Below are positions 32,338 to 35,029 of a stretch of DNA of 35,029 nt, in pieces. The notes below the pieces were generated by a model that did no database searches, was not told the DNA's origin, and saw only the letters and a list, made by a program, of their open reading frames with translations. Source of the DNA: CAZVFX01 sp964626565 (lineage in GTDB: Bacteria; Myxococcota_A; UBA9042; CAIXZC01). The DNA lies in the NCBI GenBank assembly GCA_964626565.1, contig CAZVFX010000074.1, positions 1 through 35,029 on the forward strand, in the 5' to 3' direction. Numbering within the stretch: the first letter of the stretch is position 1; each line of letters begins with the position of its first letter. Position numbers and translations under genes: made by a program.

Positions 32338-33416
32338 GCCAGCATCTCCAGAAACGCCTCCAGACGCGTCGCAAGTTGCCCGCCCGCCGGCGGATGAAGT
32401 TCAGTTTCGATTACGTGTACCGGGACGGTCTTTTCCTTGAGCCTCGCGACTAGAAACGGGTGATCGAACAGTTCCGGCTCGCAGAACTTCGGTGTATGGA
32501 ACAGCACCGCCCGGGCCCGGGACCTGGCAACCAGGTCCACGATGAACTCTCCCCGGTCCTCCAGCGGCGACCCCATGCTGGAACAGGGCGGCAGCCCGGT
32601 CAGCCAATCCGCCATGATCGCCCACGGATCATCACCACCCAACGACGAGGCTCCGTCCCGGGCAAAGCGCCTCCCGCATGCAAGCAGGTCGTCCTCACAA
32701 ACCTCCACGCCAAGGGAATCCAGAAGGGCCAACAGACCGCGGTCGGGAAACACTCCGGAGAGTACGAGCCTGACTCCACCCTCTGCTTTCACTCCCTCGT
32801 CGGCAGCCAGGAAGTCTGTTGCCTCGCGGGCGAAATCGGCGGAGGGCAGATACTCCCATCGTCGCACCACATCGTAGAACTCTGCGTTACCGGCGCCAAG
32901 GCCCGGGCCGGCCCGCCGGGCATACATCTCGCGTAGCGCGGCCAGCGCCTCCCCGCGGGCATCCACGGCCGCGGTCAGGCCCGCGGGCTCTGGGCCAATT
33001 CCAAAGGCCTCGCCCAATTCCGCTCCCAACTTCCGCACCGCAGCTTCCACGTACTTCCTCGAAGCCTCAGTGGGCGCGCCCCGGGGCGGATAGAACATCA
33101 GGCAAGGGACTCCCGGCTTCACAAAGTCCCTGACAACCGTGAACAGGTTCTGCAGACTGTCGCAGGTGTGTGGAAAGAGCAGACCTGAAACCTCGTCCGG
33201 GCCGTTCAAGACCAACTCCAACCCGCGATGAGCGATCTGGCAAACGAAGACCTGCAAGTGAGCCCCCGCACCGGTACCTTCCGGCGGATCCCACACCTCA
33301 ACCGGCAGCAGCCCATGGGCTTCGAGCAGTGCGCGGGGGTAACGCCCGGGAAACACCGCGATGACTTTCCCGCCCGACTGTAACTGCCTGGAGATGGCCT
33401 CTTTCCGACTGGTCAC
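32334..33416 (-). CDS. 2-hydroxyacyl-CoA dehydratase / benzoyl-CoA reductase-like subunit (smaller)
   Basis: The start is the GTG at 33416, 6 nt after GGAGG. The open frame extends ~300 codons further upstream but there it only mirrors the divergent lipoprotein gene. The 360-residue product matches the smaller subunit type (BcrC/HgdB-like). It has RALLEAHGLLPVEVW, Cys59 (VFVCQIAHRGLELVL), Cys85 (LFPHTCDSLQNLF), MFYPPRG and Cys312 (LFHTPKFCEPELFDHP). The three Cys suggest its own [4Fe-4S] cluster. It is the first gene of the leftward cluster, with a promoter at 33437-33465, and is coupled to the larger subunit gene. Substrate unknown. Confidence 0.8.
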   Translation of the reverse strand: MTSRKEAISRQLQSGGKVIAVFPGRYPRALLEAHGLLPVEVWDPPEGTGAGAHLQVFVCQIAHRGLELVLNGPDEVSGLLFPHTCDSLQNLFTVVRDFVKPGVPCLMFYPPRGAPTEASRKYVEAAVRKLGAELGEAFGIGPEPAGLTAAVDARGEALAALREMYARRAGPGLGAGNAEFYDVVRRWEYLPSADFAREATDFLAADEGVKAEGGVRLVLSGVFPDRGLLALLDSLGVEVCEDDLLACGRRFARDGASSLGGDDPWAIMADWLTGLPPCSSMGSPLEDRGEFIVDLVARSRARAVLFHTPKFCEPELFDHPFLVARLKEKTVPVHVIETELHPPAGGQLATRLEAFLEMLA

Positions 33417-33436
33417 ACCTTCCCTCCCCGAGGCCG

Positions 33437-33465
33437 AGTATACTGCGCTGGAAAGCCCAAGTCGA
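33437..33465 (-). promoter_or_regulatory. Candidate sigma70 promoter for the dehydratase-like cluster
   Basis: Minus-strand -35 TCGACT (33465-33460), 17-bp spacer and -10 TATACT (33442-33437). Initiation near 33430 leaves a leader of about 14 nt that is almost entirely the ribosome site (GGGGAGGG) before GTG 33416. The -10 sequence is identical to those at 1207 and 11260. Confidence 0.5.
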
Positions 33466-33507
33466 CGACCTGTGCCGGGGACAGGCGCTTTTTTTCGCAC
33501 CGCCGCC

Positions 33508-33535
33508 GGAACCTTTCTCAAAAGCGCCGGTTTAC
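33508..33535 (+). promoter_or_regulatory. ECF-type promoter for the Cys-rich lipoprotein
   Basis: GGAACC (33508-33513) and GGTTTAC (33529-33535) are separated so that GGAAC and GGTT are 16 bp apart, exactly as in the element preceding the ECF sigma gene. Initiation near 33541 gives a ~43-nt leader with a GGGAGG ribosome site before ATG 33585. Confidence 0.55.
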
Positions 33536-33584
33536 AGGGAGTGTAGTGCTTGACAAACCAATTGGAGCCAAAAGGGAGGCGACG

Positions 33585-34931
33585 ATGAAAGATCTTAAAG
33601 GAAAACTCACACTGATTCCGGTTGTTCTTCTTGCTATCGCACTGACCGGCTGTTTCGAACCCCAGAGCGACGAGCCGCCCGCTGCCGCGGACGAGCTGGT
33701 GTTCGGCCAGTACGGGCTGGAGATGGATGAAGGCGGTTTCTCTGCAGACGATGAAGGCGTTGACCAGTTCTTCGACGAAGAGGAAGACGAACCGATGGAC
33801 GACGAACTGGGCGAATATGAGGATGATGCCGAGGCCGAAGCCGAAGCAGTGGGAACCGACGGCAAGGCGGTGGTTCACCGCGTGATGATTCGCTGGGGTC
33901 AGTTCCCCTTCGACCCCGCGGTCAACGAGCCGACCAAGTGGAACGGTGTTGTCGCAGTGAAGGGCGGAAAACTCTTCCTCAAAAAGCTCTTGCTCTTTGA
34001 AGGGAATGACATGGCCGCCTCTTGCCTCAACCACCATTGCGCGCTGGTCAATACGGTCACGTTGCCCCATAACGATGGCATCGTACTGACTGTAGTCACC
34101 CCGCCTGACGTGGCGGCGGCCGATTTCAAACTGGTAGTGAAATTCGCTGGTCTCTACAAGCGGGTGATCGGACTCAAGGAGCTTGCCGGCCTGTCCGAAG
34201 TCACCCCGGTTGACCACCTGGGCAACAAAGTCGGGATCATGTCCCACCGGGTGGGCCCATGCCCCAAAGGTTTCCTCGGCGGGAAGTGGAAGCGCCTTGG
34301 GCCCAAGGGCGGCATCTTCGCAGGCAAGTGGCAAAACGCGGGCGGTTCTGTTGATGGCAAACTCGCCGGCATCTGGGGCAAGCGGAAGAACGGCAAGCGC
34401 GTCTTCTTCGGCCTCTACGTGGATAAAGACAAGAAGTTCAAGGGCCTGCTCAAGGGGACGTACACTCCTTCCGCATCACTGCCCGCCGGCGTCAAGGAAG
34501 GCGGATTCCTGGTCGGTCACTGGGTCGGAAAGGACGGCGGTCTGGGTGGCGTTCTCAAGGGCATCTACCACATCGCCGAGGACGGGGGCAAAGGCTCCTT
34601 CAAGGGTAAGTGGCACGCCAAGTGCCCCAAGGCCGACGCCGAGGGTCCCAAGGTCTGCCCCGCAGCCGAGGAGATTGACCCCGAATGCGCCGACGGTGGC
34701 GAAGAGTATTGTGAGTCCGCGGACAAGCCCGGCATGTGCAAGTGCAAGCCCGGTCCGGAAGGCGAGGAAATCTGCGCCTGCGCCGGCTGCCTGGGGGAAG
34801 AACCCCTTCCGGGTAAAGATACGTGCCTCGATGATGGTACCTGCGGCCCCGACGAGACCGGGACCATTGAAGACATCTGCCAGTGCGCAGACGAGGACGC
34901 GCCCCACCCTGACTGCCTCTGCAGCATCTAG
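33585..34931 (+). CDS. Lipoprotein with Gly/Trp repeats and Cys-rich CxC C-terminal domain
   Basis: The ATG at 33585 follows GGGAGG at 5 nt; earlier in-frame starts would overlap the leader. The 448-residue product has a lipobox (ALTGC, Cys23) and an acidic linker (about 40-85, Glu/Asp rich). A ~130-residue beta-like domain is followed by a repeat region (about 225-345) with a recurring G-x-F/L-x-GKW ... G-x-L-x-G-x-Y pattern: FLGGKWKRL, IFAGKWQNA, KLAGIWGKR, LLKGTYTPS, FLVGHWVGK, VLKGIYHIA, SFKGKWHAK. The last ~105 residues hold 15 Cys, including four CxC motifs (CKC, CAC, CQC, CLC). The family was not recognised; it is surface exposed by inference. It is divergent from the dehydratase cluster and has an ECF-like promoter. 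Confidence 0.75.
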   Translation: MKDLKGKLTLIPVVLLAIALTGCFEPQSDEPPAAADELVFGQYGLEMDEGGFSADDEGVDQFFDEEEDEPMDDELGEYEDDAEAEAEAVGTDGKAVVHRVMIRWGQFPFDPAVNEPTKWNGVVAVKGGKLFLKKLLLFEGNDMAASCLNHHCALVNTVTLPHNDGIVLTVVTPPDVAAADFKLVVKFAGLYKRVIGLKELAGLSEVTPVDHLGNKVGIMSHRVGPCPKGFLGGKWKRLGPKGGIFAGKWQNAGGSVDGKLAGIWGKRKNGKRVFFGLYVDKDKKFKGLLKGTYTPSASLPAGVKEGGFLVGHWVGKDGGLGGVLKGIYHIAEDGGKGSFKGKWHAKCPKADAEGPKVCPAAEEIDPECADGGEEYCESADKPGMCKCKPGPEGEEICACAGCLGEEPLPGKDTCLDDGTCGPDETGTIEDICQCADEDAPHPDCLCSI

Positions 34932-34988
34932 ACCTTCCTGGTTGTACGCCTGATCCCCACCTTAACGGCGGGCGAAGGAGATATGGCG

Positions 34989-35029
34989 ATGAGTTTCTTC
35001 TGCAACGCTACGCGACTCGCGACGGGAGT
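34989..35029 (+). CDS. Start of a further gene, truncated by the window edge
   Basis: An ATG at 34989 lies 8 nt after AAGGAG (34975-34980); another ATG at 34983 is in frame but sits too close to that site. The visible residues are MSFFCNATRLATG. Nothing can be said of function. It lies 57 bp after the lipoprotein stop on the same strand, with no obvious terminator between, so co-transcription is possible. Confidence 0.5.
   Translation, partial: MSFFCNATRLATG

Noticed and set aside
33550..33555. TTGACA before the Cys-rich lipoprotein as a sigma70 -35 box
   Set aside because: The bases 17 bp downstream are the GGGAGG ribosome site, so no -10 is possible.
33417..34334. Upstream extension of the smaller dehydratase-like subunit
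   Set aside because: The open frame continues but is antisense to the lipoprotein gene and not family-like. The GTG at 33416 has a strong ribosome site and a promoter directly in front.
1..35029. tRNA, rRNA, CRISPR, insertion sequence or prophage genes
   Set aside because: Intergenic gaps are all under 300 bp and none shows cloverleaf, repeat-spacer, transposase or integrase signals by eye.

Overview
The window comes from a GC-rich Gram-negative bacterium. The evidence is a TonB-like protein, a murein endopeptidase, many lipobox signal peptides and a beta-barrel protein ending in Phe. Many large surface lipoproteins (Kelch, FG-GAP, Cys-rich), a PEGA protein, an ECF/anti-sigma/DUF3106 module and hydrogenase maturation genes together suggest a Myxococcota/Deltaproteobacteria-like lineage with some anaerobic metabolism. 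That placement is inference; no rRNA or tRNA gene is visible.

Layout. 1-1155: tail of dnaX, then recR. 1184-3256: a sigma70-type promoter, a TonB-like protein and a translationally coupled membrane-anchored gluzincin. 3253-8577 (minus): PEGA protein, Kelch lipoprotein and DUF2723 glycosyltransferase, apparently one operon. 8779-9252: a small exported protein and a strong terminator. 9255-11171 (minus): MepA-type endopeptidase fused to HEAT-like repeats. 11237-12225: an RpoH-like sigma factor with promoter. 12233-13888 (minus): a membrane protein with a degenerate PP2C fold. 13992-16682: an alpha/beta-hydrolase lipoprotein and an MBL-fold hydrolase with its own promoter. 16679-22338 (minus): ilvE-hypA-hypB-hypC-hypE-hypF; hypD is absent. 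22384-23763 (minus): an NSS-family symporter. 23829-27588 (minus): a 1231-residue FG-GAP lipoprotein with promoter.

27628-33465 (minus) is the most unusual region. It is a tightly packed run of seven genes: two paired 2-hydroxyacyl-CoA dehydratase/benzoyl-CoA reductase-like subunits, a porin-like beta-barrel, a small acidic exported protein, an ECF sigma factor, its zinc-finger anti-sigma, and a very basic exported 18-residue-repeat protein (DUF3106-like). The divergently transcribed Cys-rich lipoprotein (33585-34931) has an upstream element with the same bases and spacing (GGAAC-N16-GGTT) as the element directly in front of the ECF sigma gene. The ECF factor may therefore control both itself and the lipoprotein, forming an envelope-sensing circuit tied to an iron-sulfur CoA-enzyme. 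The window ends in the first codons of another gene.
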